This document shows, piece by piece, positions 16,393 through 24,866 of a DNA stretch of 64,000 nt. The stretch comes from an uncultured Anaeroplasmataceae bacterium (GTDB taxonomy: Bacteria > Bacillota_I > Bacilli_A > Acholeplasmatales > Anaeroplasmataceae): assembly GCA_910584005.1 (NCBI GenBank), contig CAJTXR010000003.1:222098-286097 (forward strand). The letters run 5' to 3'. Below the pieces are notes generated by a model, which was given only the letters and a program-made list of their open reading frames with translations, did not search any database and was not told the origin of the DNA. Made by a program: the position numbers and the translations under genes. Numbering within the stretch: position 1 is the stretch's first letter; each line of letters starts with the position of its first letter.

Positions 16393-18831
16393 TTGAAAAA
16401 ATTTATAGCTACGCTTGTATCCATAAGTATAACTGTTATTTGCGTTTACTTTACGTATTTTTTTCATGAGAATACTGTTCTGTTTTATGTTTTTTTAGCA
16501 TTATCTGTACTATTTTTATCTACATCTATAGTAACTGTAATGCTTTTATTTAATAAAAAGAATATTGAAAAGATTACTTGGTTAGAGAATCGTTTGAATG
16601 TATGGAATTCAATTTCTCATCATGTTTCTGCCGCCGGAGATGAGGCCTTTACAAAACTGCCTATTGGAATCATTGTTTATGATTCTAGTATGGAAGTGAA
16701 ATGGGCAAATGATTATGCAAAGCAGGTTTTTAAAGATAATTTAATTAATAGTTCTTTAAATTCTATAACAAGTGGATTTATAGAAGAAATTAAAGAGGGA
16801 AAAGAGCAAATGCTGATTACGGCCTATGAGTCTACTTATGATGTTGTACATAATGTTGAAAATCAGATTCTATATTTCTTTGATGTGACATATCGAGAAG
16901 AAACGCTTAGAAAATATAATAATCGAATTACGGCTTTTGCGTTAATTGATATTGACAACTTAGAAGAGTCATTAAAACGATATGATATGCAGGAGCAAAC
17001 CAATATTCGAGGTCAAATATTAGGTGTGATTTCTGATTGGCTTAGAAATAATGGGTGCTGTCTTGAAAACCTTTCAAACAATCAAATGTTAGCGGTATTT
17101 GATCATGAGGCTTTAAATAAAATGATTGCAGATAAGTTTTCTGTTTTGAATTCAGTTCGTGCGATATCAGATAAAAATCATTTAAAAGCGAGTATGTCTA
17201 TGGGGGTTGCTTGCTTTGATGTAGAGGCATCAGAATTAATAACATTAGCTCAAAATGCAGTTGAATTGGCTGCAAAGCGTGGTGGAGATCAGGTTGTTGT
17301 CAATATTCAAAACCAAAAGATTCAATATTTTGGTGGGAATACAAACTCTCTAGAAAAGAATACATTAGTAGAAGCTCGTATTCAAACGATGGCTTTAAAA
17401 GAGGCTATTGAAAATAGTAGTAATGTACTAATTATGTGTCATAATCTTGCGGATTGTGATGCGATTGGATCAATGCTTGGTGTTTGGTATTTGGCAAGTA
17501 CATCTACTAAGGATTGTAAGATGGTATTTGAGCCTAAGTTAGCAGATGTTACAGTTCAAAAAATTTTTGAACAAATTAAAAAGCATTCCAATAAGGCGAT
17601 TTATAATGGATTTATAACAAAAGCAGAAGCCAAGGATTTAATTAAACCAGATACATTATTAATTATGACGGATACCCAATCTCCAAGATTGGCAATGTTT
17701 CCAGATATTCTAGCAGAAGTAAAAAATGTTTCAGTTATTGATCACCATCGTGCATCAGATGCTGGATATAGCGAAACTATATCCTATTATGTAGAAACTT
17801 ATGCTTCTTCAACTGTAGAACTGGTTTCCGAAATGTTTTTATTTTACAATAAGAGTTTTGAGTTAGATCCGTTTGTTGCTTCAATCATGTTAGCGGGTGT
17901 TGTTGTAGATACAAATAATTTTACTTATCGTACTAGAACAAGAACCTTTGAAGCTGCATCTACTTTAAATACAATGGGAGCAGACATGGTTTTGGTTCGT
18001 AGAATGCTTAGAGATTCTTATGAAGAGGAAAAACGTCTTGCAGAAGCAATGGTCAATGCAATGATTTATGAAAAACGATTTGCAATTGTGGCAGAACCAA
18101 ATGATACCATTATCCCTGACCGAACCACTTTGGCAAAGATTTCAGATAAATTATTAACCATTGAAGGAATTGAAGTTGCCTTTACGATTGGCCGAATTGA
18201 TAAGGATACCGTTGGAATCTCTGCACGTAGTAATGATATTAACGTTCAAATTATTATGGAAGAAATGGAGGGCGGTGGTCATTTTAATGCGGCTGCTACT
18301 CAACTTAAAGGAACGACTGTCGAAAAGGCAAGAGAGCGTTTATTAGAAATTATTAGAAGAGATTATGTTGATACAGGAGATGGTAAAATGAAGGTTATTT
18401 TAATTTCTGATGTTAAAGGAAAAGGGAAGAAAGATGATATTCTAGAGGTTGCAAATGGTTATGGGAACTTCTTAATAAACAACAGTTTAGCTGTCTTGGC
18501 GTCTGAAGAAAATTTAAAGAAGTTGGCTCAAGCCAAAGAAGAGGAAAAGATTGCAACTGAAAATCGTAGAAATGTTTTAGAAAAACTAAAAACTGAAATT
18601 CAGGATAAATTTATTTCCGTATATATTAAGGTTGGAGCAGATGGAAAAACATTTGGTCATATCACAACCAAATATATTTGTGAAGAATTTGAAAACCAAA
18701 CAGGAATTCATTTAGACAAGAAGAAAGTAGAATTACCTGCAGAAATTAATTCAGTAGGTATCTTTACTGCTAATGTTCGTTTAGATAAAGATATTATTGC
18801 GACATTTGAGATTAATGTTATTGAAAAGTAG
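16393..18831 (+). CDS. gdpP: Fusion protein: cyclic-di-AMP phosphodiesterase GdpP with ribosomal protein bL9 at the C-terminus
   Basis: The 812-aa frame starts at TTG behind AGAGGGGTGA. Two N-terminal membrane helices (residues about 4-55) precede a PAS-like region and a degenerate GGDEF domain (about 170-300; the GGDEF loop is replaced). The DHH/DHHA1 phosphodiesterase follows, with HNLADCDAIGS near residue 347, DHHRASD near 450 and GGGHFNAAA near 627. These metal-binding motifs look intact, so c-di-AMP hydrolysis is expected. GdpP homologues usually end near residue 655-660. Here the frame runs without a stop into a complete 147-aa L9 beginning MKVILISDVKGKGKK at residue 666. Adjacent gdpP and rplI are normal in Bacilli; the fused frame is the odd feature. 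A sequencing error is unlikely to explain it, since fusion needs a lost stop in frame. Confidence 0.92.
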   Translation: MKKFIATLVSISITVICVYFTYFFHENTVLFYVFLALSVLFLSTSIVTVMLLFNKKNIEKITWLENRLNVWNSISHHVSAAGDEAFTKLPIGIIVYDSSMEVKWANDYAKQVFKDNLINSSLNSITSGFIEEIKEGKEQMLITAYESTYDVVHNVENQILYFFDVTYREETLRKYNNRITAFALIDIDNLEESLKRYDMQEQTNIRGQILGVISDWLRNNGCCLENLSNNQMLAVFDHEALNKMIADKFSVLNSVRAISDKNHLKASMSMGVACFDVEASELITLAQNAVELAAKRGGDQVVVNIQNQKIQYFGGNTNSLEKNTLVEARIQTMALKEAIENSSNVLIMCHNLADCDAIGSMLGVWYLASTSTKDCKMVFEPKLADVTVQKIFEQIKKHSNKAIYNGFITKAEAKDLIKPDTLLIMTDTQSPRLAMFPDILAEVKNVSVIDHHRASDAGYSETISYYVETYASSTVELVSEMFLFYNKSFELDPFVASIMLAGVVVDTNNFTYRTRTRTFEAASTLNTMGADMVLVRRMLRDSYEEEKRLAEAMVNAMIYEKRFAIVAEPNDTIIPDRTTLAKISDKLLTIEGIEVAFTIGRIDKDTVGISARSNDINVQIIMEEMEGGGHFNAAATQLKGTTVEKARERLLEIIRRDYVDTGDGKMKVILISDVKGKGKKDDILEVANGYGNFLINNSLAVLASEENLKKLAQAKEEEKIATENRRNVLEKLKTEIQDKFISVYIKVGADGKTFGHITTKYICEEFENQTGIHLDKKKVELPAEINSVGIFTANVRLDKDIIATFEINVIEK
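18388..18831 (+). CDS. rplI: 50S ribosomal protein bL9, possibly also translated from its own internal start
   Basis: Inside the gdpP fusion frame, AGGAGA (18375-18380) lies 7 nt before an ATG that opens a full-length 147-aa L9 (MKVILISDVKGKGKKDDILE, two domains joined by a long helix). L9 binds 23S rRNA domain V near the L1 stalk base and helps translation fidelity. The preserved Shine-Dalgarno suggests that free L9 is made by internal initiation in addition to the fused product. It could instead be released by proteolysis, or be used only as a fusion. Confidence 0.65.
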   Translation: MKVILISDVKGKGKKDDILEVANGYGNFLINNSLAVLASEENLKKLAQAKEEEKIATENRRNVLEKLKTEIQDKFISVYIKVGADGKTFGHITTKYICEEFENQTGIHLDKKKVELPAEINSVGIFTANVRLDKDIIATFEINVIEK

Positions 18832-18842
18832 AGGTTTTGAAT

Positions 18843-20189
18843 ATGGAACAGCAAATACCTACTGTGCCTTGTAATGTTGAAGCGGAAAAAGCATTAATTG
18901 GCTGTATTTTATTGGATGAAAATTTAATAGTAGAGCTGTCTGATATTCTTATGCCAGATGATTTTTATGATCAAAAGAATCGATTGCTTTACCGAGCAAT
19001 GCTTAATTTATTTAAAGAAGGAAAGGGAATTGATGTTACAACTGTAATCTCAGCCCTTAAATCTGCAAATCTATTAGATCAATGTGGAGGAATGGAGTAC
19101 ATTGCTAGTATTGCGGATGTGAGCTATTCTACCTTAAACTTTGAATCATATAGTAATTTAATTTATGAAGCATCTATTAAACGTTCGGCGATTCAAAAAT
19201 TATCAAAATTAGCAGAGGAAGGCTATAATCATAAAATAGAAGCATATGATTATGTAGAACTGGTTGAAAAAGAAATTTTTGAACTATCTAAAAGAAGAAA
19301 GGTTGATTCTTTTAAGCCGATTTCTTTAGTAAGCAAAAATGTTATGGCGAGTACAGAAAATAATGCCAATCGCAGTACAGAGGTTATTGGATTAGATACA
19401 GGGTTTGGGAGTTTAAATCAATATACCCAAGGGTTTCAACCTGGACAACTGTTAATTTTAGCTGCTCGACCTGCAATGGGAAAATCCGCAATGGCAATGA
19501 ATTTGGCTGTTAATGTAGCAAGAAGAAATAAATCAGGTGCCGCAACTGTAGCTATTTTTTCATTAGAAATGTCAGCTGAACAATTGGTTGAGCGTATGGT
19601 TGCTTGCGATAGTAATATTCGTCTGAACTATATTAAAAGTGGTCATATTACGGCCAAGAACGATTGGACAAGATTTAATACTGCTTGTACACAATTGGGT
19701 AAATTAAATTTGTATTTTGATGATTCATCGAATTCGACAGTTGCTTCTATTCGGGCGAAATGTCGGAAACTAGCGAGTGAGCAAGGTTTAGATTTTGTTG
19801 TTATTGACTATCTACAATTGATTGAAAGTGATTCAAGTATGGTTCGTGCATCTCAACAAGAGCGAATTTCTAAAATATCTAGAAGTTTAAAGCTAATGGC
19901 AAGAGAATTAGAAGTTCCTGTGCTCGCATTATCTCAGTTATCTCGTGCGGTAGAACAAAGAGATGATAAGCGTCCGATTATGGCTGATTTAAGAGATTCT
20001 GGAGCGATAGAACAGGATGCCGACATTATTATGTTTCTTTATCGTGAGGATCGGTATAATCCGCAAACTCCTAGAAAGAATGAAGCCGATTTGATTATTT
20101 CTAAAAACCGTTCAGGATCTACTCACGAGGGTTTACCATTTATATTTACAGGGGAATATTCTCGATTTAAAGAAAAGAAAGAGGAATAA
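18843..20189 (+). CDS. dnaB: Replicative DNA helicase DnaB (DnaC in Bacillus naming)
   Basis: GAGG (18831-18834) is 8 nt before the ATG at 18843; an earlier in-frame TTG at 18837 is too close to the GAGG. The 448-aa protein has the DnaB N-terminal helical domain (VEAEKALIGCILLDENL), Walker A ARPAMGKSAMAMNLA near residue 208, Walker B VIDYLQLI near residue 320 and the arginine-finger region SKNRSGST near residue 420. It unwinds DNA at the fork. No intein is present. The rplI-dnaB order is conserved in Bacilli. Confidence 0.95.
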   Translation: MEQQIPTVPCNVEAEKALIGCILLDENLIVELSDILMPDDFYDQKNRLLYRAMLNLFKEGKGIDVTTVISALKSANLLDQCGGMEYIASIADVSYSTLNFESYSNLIYEASIKRSAIQKLSKLAEEGYNHKIEAYDYVELVEKEIFELSKRRKVDSFKPISLVSKNVMASTENNANRSTEVIGLDTGFGSLNQYTQGFQPGQLLILAARPAMGKSAMAMNLAVNVARRNKSGAATVAIFSLEMSAEQLVERMVACDSNIRLNYIKSGHITAKNDWTRFNTACTQLGKLNLYFDDSSNSTVASIRAKCRKLASEQGLDFVVIDYLQLIESDSSMVRASQQERISKISRSLKLMARELEVPVLALSQLSRAVEQRDDKRPIMADLRDSGAIEQDADIIMFLYREDRYNPQTPRKNEADLIISKNRSGSTHEGLPFIFTGEYSRFKEKKEE

Positions 20190-20190
20190 A

Positions 20191-21267
20191 ATGATTGATC
20201 GATTGAAAATAATGGATGAGCGATATGAAGAAATTACAAGACTTCTATCTGATCCAGAAGTTGTTACAGATATAAAAAAATTAACTGAACTTTCAAAAGA
20301 ACAAAGAGGAATTGAAAAAGCAGTTATGCTTTATCGCGAGGAAGTTAAATTGCTTGATTCTATTCCTGATTTAAAAGAAATGAAAAATTCAGATGATTCG
20401 GAAATGGCGGAAATGGCAGCAATGGAATTAGAAGAGGCCAATACTCGAATTGCTCAAATTGAAGAAGAGGTTAAAATTTTATTATTGCCAAAAGATCCAA
20501 ATGACGAAAAAGATGTAATTGTAGAAATTCGTGGTGCCGCAGGTGGTGACGAAGCCAACATTTTTGCAGGGGATCTTTTTAGAATGTATAATAAATACGC
20601 CGAATCAAAAGGTTGGAAAATTACGGTTTTAGATGCGATGCCATCTGAAATGGGTGGATATTCTTTAATTCAATTTAAAGTTAGTGGTGACATGGTATAT
20701 TCTTATTTGAAATATGAATCTGGTGCTCATCGGGTTCAGCGGGTTCCAGCAACAGAAGCTCAAGGCAGAATTCATACTTCAACTTCAACTGTTCTTGTTA
20801 TGCCAGAAGCTAGTGAAATTGACTTTGATTTGGATATGAATGATATTCGTGTGGACACGTTCTGTTCTTCTGGTCCTGGAGGACAAGGGGTAAACACCAC
20901 TTATTCAGCAGTTCGAGTTACGCATATACCTACAGGTATGTTTGTTGCTTGTCAAACCTATCGTTCTCAACATGAAAATAAGGCAGCTGCATTAGAATTG
21001 TTGAAAACGAGGATGTATGATCAAATTTTAAGAGAAAAAGAAGAGGCTGAGGGAGCTGAACGACAATCTTTAATTGGTAGAGGGGATCGTTCTGAGAAAA
21101 TTAGAACCTATAATTATCCTCAAAATAGAGTCACAGATCATCGGATTGGATTTACAATCAATCGATTAGATGCCATAATTGATGGCAAACTGGATTTGGT
21201 TATTGAACAATTAATAAATGAAGATCAAAAAAGAAAATTGTCTAGTGGAGAGGCAATTCGATTATAA
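20191..21267 (+). CDS. prfA: Peptide chain release factor 1
   Basis: The 358-aa protein has the catalytic GGQ loop in SSGPGGQGVNTTYSAVRVTH near residue 228 and the class-I release-factor segments HRVQRVPATEAQGRIHTS and NYPQNRVTDHRIG. It releases peptides at UAA/UAG. AGAGGA lies just before the ATG, one nt after the dnaB stop. In many Firmicutes prfA is next to prmC, its methyltransferase; here prmC lies about 38 kb away. The choice of RF1 over RF2 rests on overall sequence, and on RF2 usually needing a programmed frameshift that is not seen here. Confidence 0.94.
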   Translation: MIDRLKIMDERYEEITRLLSDPEVVTDIKKLTELSKEQRGIEKAVMLYREEVKLLDSIPDLKEMKNSDDSEMAEMAAMELEEANTRIAQIEEEVKILLLPKDPNDEKDVIVEIRGAAGGDEANIFAGDLFRMYNKYAESKGWKITVLDAMPSEMGGYSLIQFKVSGDMVYSYLKYESGAHRVQRVPATEAQGRIHTSTSTVLVMPEASEIDFDLDMNDIRVDTFCSSGPGGQGVNTTYSAVRVTHIPTGMFVACQTYRSQHENKAAALELLKTRMYDQILREKEEAEGAERQSLIGRGDRSEKIRTYNYPQNRVTDHRIGFTINRLDAIIDGKLDLVIEQLINEDQKRKLSSGEAIRL

Positions 21268-21272
21268 CAATA

Positions 21273-21306
21273 AAAGGATGGGCTTAAATGACCATCCTTT
21301 ATTTTT
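21273..21306 (+). terminator. Terminator after prfA
   Basis: AAAGGATGG pairs with CCATCCTTT around a 10-nt loop, followed by ATTTTT. Confidence 0.85.
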
Positions 21307-21321
21307 GCAATATGTTTTATT

Positions 21322-21528
21322 TTAAGAAACGGATTCAATTTGAATTGTTTTATTTTTTAATGAAATTTTGGTTATGATATATCCATAGGATATTAATTCT
21401 TTTTTAGCATTTAAAAAAGAATGGTCAATTGAAAAACCTAATATATCATGTATTTCTTTAAAGGACATGGTATAAGGAAATTCAGAAAGAGTTTTTATAT
21501 AGTTCCATAGGGGCTGATATTTGCTCAT
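21322..21528 (-). CDS. Small DUF7662-like protein
   Basis: The longer frame (98 aa) starts without a ribosome binding site. The ATG at 21528 has AAGGAG 9 nt upstream and gives 68 aa beginning MSKYQPLWNYIKTL. The pattern YQPLW...F.EI..ILGF..DHSFLN.K.EL..YGY resembles a small family I know from bacterial genomes as DUF7662, found alone or fused to other domains. The predicted fold is a short winged-helix-like unit; DNA binding is possible but unproven. It points toward prfA and away from the GGDEF gene. Confidence 0.65.
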   Translation of the reverse strand: MSKYQPLWNYIKTLSEFPYTMSFKEIHDILGFSIDHSFLNAKKELISYGYIITKISLKNKTIQIESVS

Positions 21529-21550
21529 TTTTTCTTTCTCCTTTTTATCT

Positions 21551-21556
21551 ATTATA
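21551..21556 (-). promoter_or_regulatory. Extended -10 promoter element for the small minus-strand gene
   Basis: On the minus strand this reads TGATATAAT, an extended -10, about 22 nt before the ATG. No good -35 is seen. Confidence 0.5.
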
Positions 21557-21609
21557 TCATAAAATTTGCTTTTTTTGTATTTTTGTCCTTTCTTACAGTT
21601 TGAAGTATT

Positions 21610-21626
21610 CTTTTCCAAAGGAAAAG
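21610..21626. promoter_or_regulatory. Palindrome between divergent genes, possible operator
   Basis: CTTTTCC-AAA-GGAAAAG, a perfect 7-bp inverted repeat, ends 4 nt before the -35 of the GGDEF gene promoter. The regulator is unknown. Confidence 0.4.
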
Positions 21627-21629
21627 TAT

Positions 21630-21658
21630 TTGAATATATAGTAAAAAAATTGTATAAT
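21630..21658 (+). promoter_or_regulatory. Sigma-A promoter of the GGDEF-ecfA1A2T-truA operon
   Basis: TTGAAT (21630-21635), 17 nt, TATAAT (21653-21658), preceded by TG. Confidence 0.8.
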
Positions 21659-21691
21659 TAAGTGAATTTGTATTTTAAGGAGGCAGTATTT

Positions 21692-23212
21692 ATGGATCTT
21701 CAAGAACAATTTGCATATTTAGAAACACATGATCATGAAAATTCAAATGCATATTTACATTTATTTTTAGAGGATTCTATAAATGAAGGAATTTTAATTC
21801 ATGAATTTTATCCTTTTTTTAGAAGGATTTTTAAGATTGAGGGTAGTAATCATTTAGCTCAGGTTTTTAAAATTGCCTCAAATTATTTAGAATTGATTCC
21901 AGAGTATGAGAATAAGTATCTTTTATTATACTTAAAAATGAATTACTATTATTCAATCGGTGATTATGTTTTTGCGTTAGCTTTAATTGATCAATTATCT
22001 AATTTAGATATTCCTGGAAACTTTAAATTATCTATTCATATAATGAAATTGATTATTTTCCAATATCAAAAAAGAAATCAAGAATTAGACCAGCTTTTAA
22101 ATTTTATTGAGAACAGTGATTTTTTTACTCAAGCAAACATTTATATAAGGGGAATTTATTATATCAATGCAACTTGGATTTCTGTCATTCGTAATGATAT
22201 TGAACAAGCAAGTGATTATTTGAATAAAATGAATCGTAGTTTAAATAATAAAAATATATCAGCAAATTTTAAAATTTATTTTACTACGACAATTAAATGT
22301 TTTGTTAATATTCTAAGTATTCAAAATGAAGCTGTAGAACAAAATATCAATAAAATTGCAACTTGTTTTTATAAATTTGTTATGAACTCTTTTGCGTTTA
22401 CAAATGCTTCTAATGAGGATAGTGATAACTTTATTTTTGTATTAAAAAAGTTGGCAAATGTTTATACAGTAAAAATGGAATATGACATATGCGAAAAAAT
22501 TATTTTGGATATGAAGCATCCCCTATTGCGTAACTTAATCAATTATTATAATTATTTATATCAGACGAATAATCCATACTATATGAAAAACGAACATATG
22601 AGATCTAAGCATGTTCAAGCATTGTATGATTTTTATATAGATAACCAAAAGAGTTATGCTTATGCATTAGAAGAAACTCTAAAATTACAAACCCTTGAAG
22701 AGAAATTAAATCAATTAGAATCAAAATATAGTTATGATTTATTAACCAATTGTTTTAACCGAAACTATCTAGTAGAGTTAGAAAACGAAGAAATTCAAAA
22801 TGCTTGTGTGATCTATCTTGATTTAGATAACTTAAAACAAGTGAATGATGCACATGGACATAATAGTGGAGATGTGTATTTAAAGGTGTTTGGTAATATT
22901 TTATTAAAGTGTTTTAATAAAACTGGAACGAAGGTTTTTCGGTATGGTGGAGATGAGTTTGTCGTTTTAATTGAGGGAGGAGATGAGGATTTTTATATCC
23001 AACAAATTCAGCGATTAATCGCCTCAGCTCAAACGGCATCCCTATCTAATTCAAATACCATTTCCATTGGGTTTAGTTGTGGGATGGCGATTATCCAAAA
23101 TAAAAGCAAGATTAAAGATGCAATTATACTTGCAGATGAAGCAATGTATGAGTGTAAGGCAGCAAGAAGAGATCATAAGGATGTTTATTATGTAATTAAA
23201 AGACAGGAGTAG
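21692..23212 (+). CDS. Diguanylate cyclase with an N-terminal helical (TPR-like) region
   Basis: The ATG at 21692 follows AAGGAGG (506 aa); an upstream GTG frame has no ribosome binding site. About 330 residues of helical, TPR-like sequence without membrane segments lead to a GGDEF domain (about residues 345-500). That domain has DLLTNCFNRNYL, YLDLDNLKQVNDAHGHNSGD and an intact RYGGDEFVVLI active site. No RxxD inhibitory site lies at the usual position before GGDEF. It should make cyclic di-GMP in the cytoplasm. It is five nt from ecfA1, so is co-transcribed with the vitamin transporter genes, an odd pairing. The HD-GYP-type protein at 28400 could be its counterpart. Confidence 0.85.
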   Translation: MDLQEQFAYLETHDHENSNAYLHLFLEDSINEGILIHEFYPFFRRIFKIEGSNHLAQVFKIASNYLELIPEYENKYLLLYLKMNYYYSIGDYVFALALIDQLSNLDIPGNFKLSIHIMKLIIFQYQKRNQELDQLLNFIENSDFFTQANIYIRGIYYINATWISVIRNDIEQASDYLNKMNRSLNNKNISANFKIYFTTTIKCFVNILSIQNEAVEQNINKIATCFYKFVMNSFAFTNASNEDSDNFIFVLKKLANVYTVKMEYDICEKIILDMKHPLLRNLINYYNYLYQTNNPYYMKNEHMRSKHVQALYDFYIDNQKSYAYALEETLKLQTLEEKLNQLESKYSYDLLTNCFNRNYLVELENEEIQNACVIYLDLDNLKQVNDAHGHNSGDVYLKVFGNILLKCFNKTGTKVFRYGGDEFVVLIEGGDEDFYIQQIQRLIASAQTASLSNSNTISIGFSCGMAIIQNKSKIKDAIILADEAMYECKAARRDHKDVYYVIKRQE

Positions 23213-23217
23213 TAGAA

Positions 23218-24030
23218 ATGATAGAATTTAAGGATGTTTCTTTTCAATATAATGGAAATAAAGAAAAGGCTTTAGATCACGTTTCTTTTCGTGTTGAAGA
23301 GGGGCAATGGGTTTCTATTATTGGTCATAATGGAAGTGGGAAGTCCACAATTGCAAAATTAATGATAGGATTATTAGAAGCTACTGAAGGGGAAATTTGG
23401 TTTTTAAATACGAAGCTAGAAGAAAAAACAGTAGATTTGATTAGAAGAAAAATTGGGATTGTTTTTCAAAATCCTGATAATCAGTTTGTTGGATATAATG
23501 TTAAATATGATATCGCTTTTGGGTTGGAAAACCGGATGGTACCAAGAGAAGAAATGATCCAACGGATTTATGAATATACAGAAAAAGTAGATATGAGAAA
23601 CGAACTAGATCGAGAACCTCAAACGTTATCTGGTGGACAAAAACAAAGAGTGGCAATTGCTGGAATCCTAGCAATGAATTGTGATGTGATTCTTTTAGAT
23701 GAGGCGACTTCTATGCTTGATCCAGAAGGTATAGAAGAAATTACAAAGCTAATTATTGATTTAAAGGAAAAATATCATAAAACCATAATTACAATAACTC
23801 ATGATTTGGCTTTAGCAAATTATAGTGATCAGATATTGGTTCTTAAGGATGGACATTTGATTGAAAGTGGTACGCCAGAAGAGGTTTTTCAAAATCGAAA
23901 GCTACTTCAAAGTTCTAATTTGGATATCCCTTTTTCTTTACGTTTTTATAATGAAGCAAAAGCAAATGAAATATTGAGTCAGGATGAGAGGTTAATGAAT
24001 GCTTTATGGGAATATCATTTAAAGAAGTAA
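23218..24030 (+). CDS. ecfA1: Energy-coupling factor transporter ATPase EcfA1
   Basis: The 270-aa ATPase has Walker A GHNGSGKST near residue 38, a Q-loop with the ECF signature FQNPDNQFVG, LSGGQKQRVAIAG near residue 140 and DEATSMLDPEG near residue 160. It pairs with EcfA2 and EcfT as the shared motor for substrate-specific S components that import vitamins and metals. No S component lies in this cluster, as expected for group II ECF systems. GGAG precedes the ATG. Confidence 0.95.
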   Translation: MIEFKDVSFQYNGNKEKALDHVSFRVEEGQWVSIIGHNGSGKSTIAKLMIGLLEATEGEIWFLNTKLEEKTVDLIRRKIGIVFQNPDNQFVGYNVKYDIAFGLENRMVPREEMIQRIYEYTEKVDMRNELDREPQTLSGGQKQRVAIAGILAMNCDVILLDEATSMLDPEGIEEITKLIIDLKEKYHKTIITITHDLALANYSDQILVLKDGHLIESGTPEEVFQNRKLLQSSNLDIPFSLRFYNEAKANEILSQDERLMNALWEYHLKK

Positions 24031-24866
24031 GCCATCTCTACCCAACGAATAAACGTAAGGTTTATACTGTGGCTTTAGATAAAATTAATTTAAATATAAA
24101 TGCAACAGGTGAATTTGTCGCTCTTGTTGGAAAAACAGGAAGTGGGAAATCCACTTTAATGGAACATATGAATGCTTTACTTTTGCCTTCTAGTGGAGCA
24201 GTTGAAATTTTTGATCATGTCATTACCTCTAAACGAAATAAGAATCCTAAACTGAAGACAATTCGTAAAAGAGTAGGATTTGTATTTCAATTTCCAGAAT
24301 ATCAATTGTTTGAAGAAACAGTTCTTAAGGATATAATGTTTGCTTGTAAGAATTTTGGATATTCTAGCGAGGATGCGTTAAATCAAGCTAAAACAACAGC
24401 AAAAATATTAAAAATTGATGAAAAATTATTCCAAAGATCTCCGTTTACATTATCTGGTGGTCAAATGCGTAAGGTCGCTATTGCAGGGATACTTGCCTAT
24501 AATCCTGATATCATATTATTAGATGAACCCACAAGAGGATTAGACCCAAAATCAGCAGATGAGATCATGGAGCTTTTTTATGAACTTCATTTACAAACAA
24601 ATAAAACCTTTATTTTGATTTCCCATGACATGAATTTAGTATATCAATATGCTAATCGGGTTGTCGTTTTAAATCAAAGTAAAATCGTTTTTGATGGTGA
24701 TAAAAAGAAATTGTTTTCCACATCCATATATGAAGAGAATCATTTGACAAAGCCAGATGTATTGCAATTAATAGATTATTTAAATGATCAACTTGGATAT
24801 CAATTAGAATATGACATATATACTGAGGCCCAGCTTTTAAAAAAGGTGGTGATGCTTCATGAATAA
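24006..24866 (+). CDS. ecfA2: Energy-coupling factor transporter ATPase EcfA2
   Basis: The 286-aa ATPase has Walker A GKTGSGKSTLMEHMNALL near residue 40, FQFPEYQLFE near residue 95, LSGGQMRKVAIAGILA near residue 152 and DEPTRGLDPKS near residue 175. It overlaps ecfA1 by 25 nt; AGAGG lies 14 nt upstream, so initiation is probably coupled. It is the second motor subunit of the ECF transporter. Confidence 0.95.
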   Translation: MGISFKEVSHLYPTNKRKVYTVALDKINLNINATGEFVALVGKTGSGKSTLMEHMNALLLPSSGAVEIFDHVITSKRNKNPKLKTIRKRVGFVFQFPEYQLFEETVLKDIMFACKNFGYSSEDALNQAKTTAKILKIDEKLFQRSPFTLSGGQMRKVAIAGILAYNPDIILLDEPTRGLDPKSADEIMELFYELHLQTNKTFILISHDMNLVYQYANRVVVLNQSKIVFDGDKKKLFSTSIYEENHLTKPDVLQLIDYLNDQLGYQLEYDIYTEAQLLKKVVMLHE

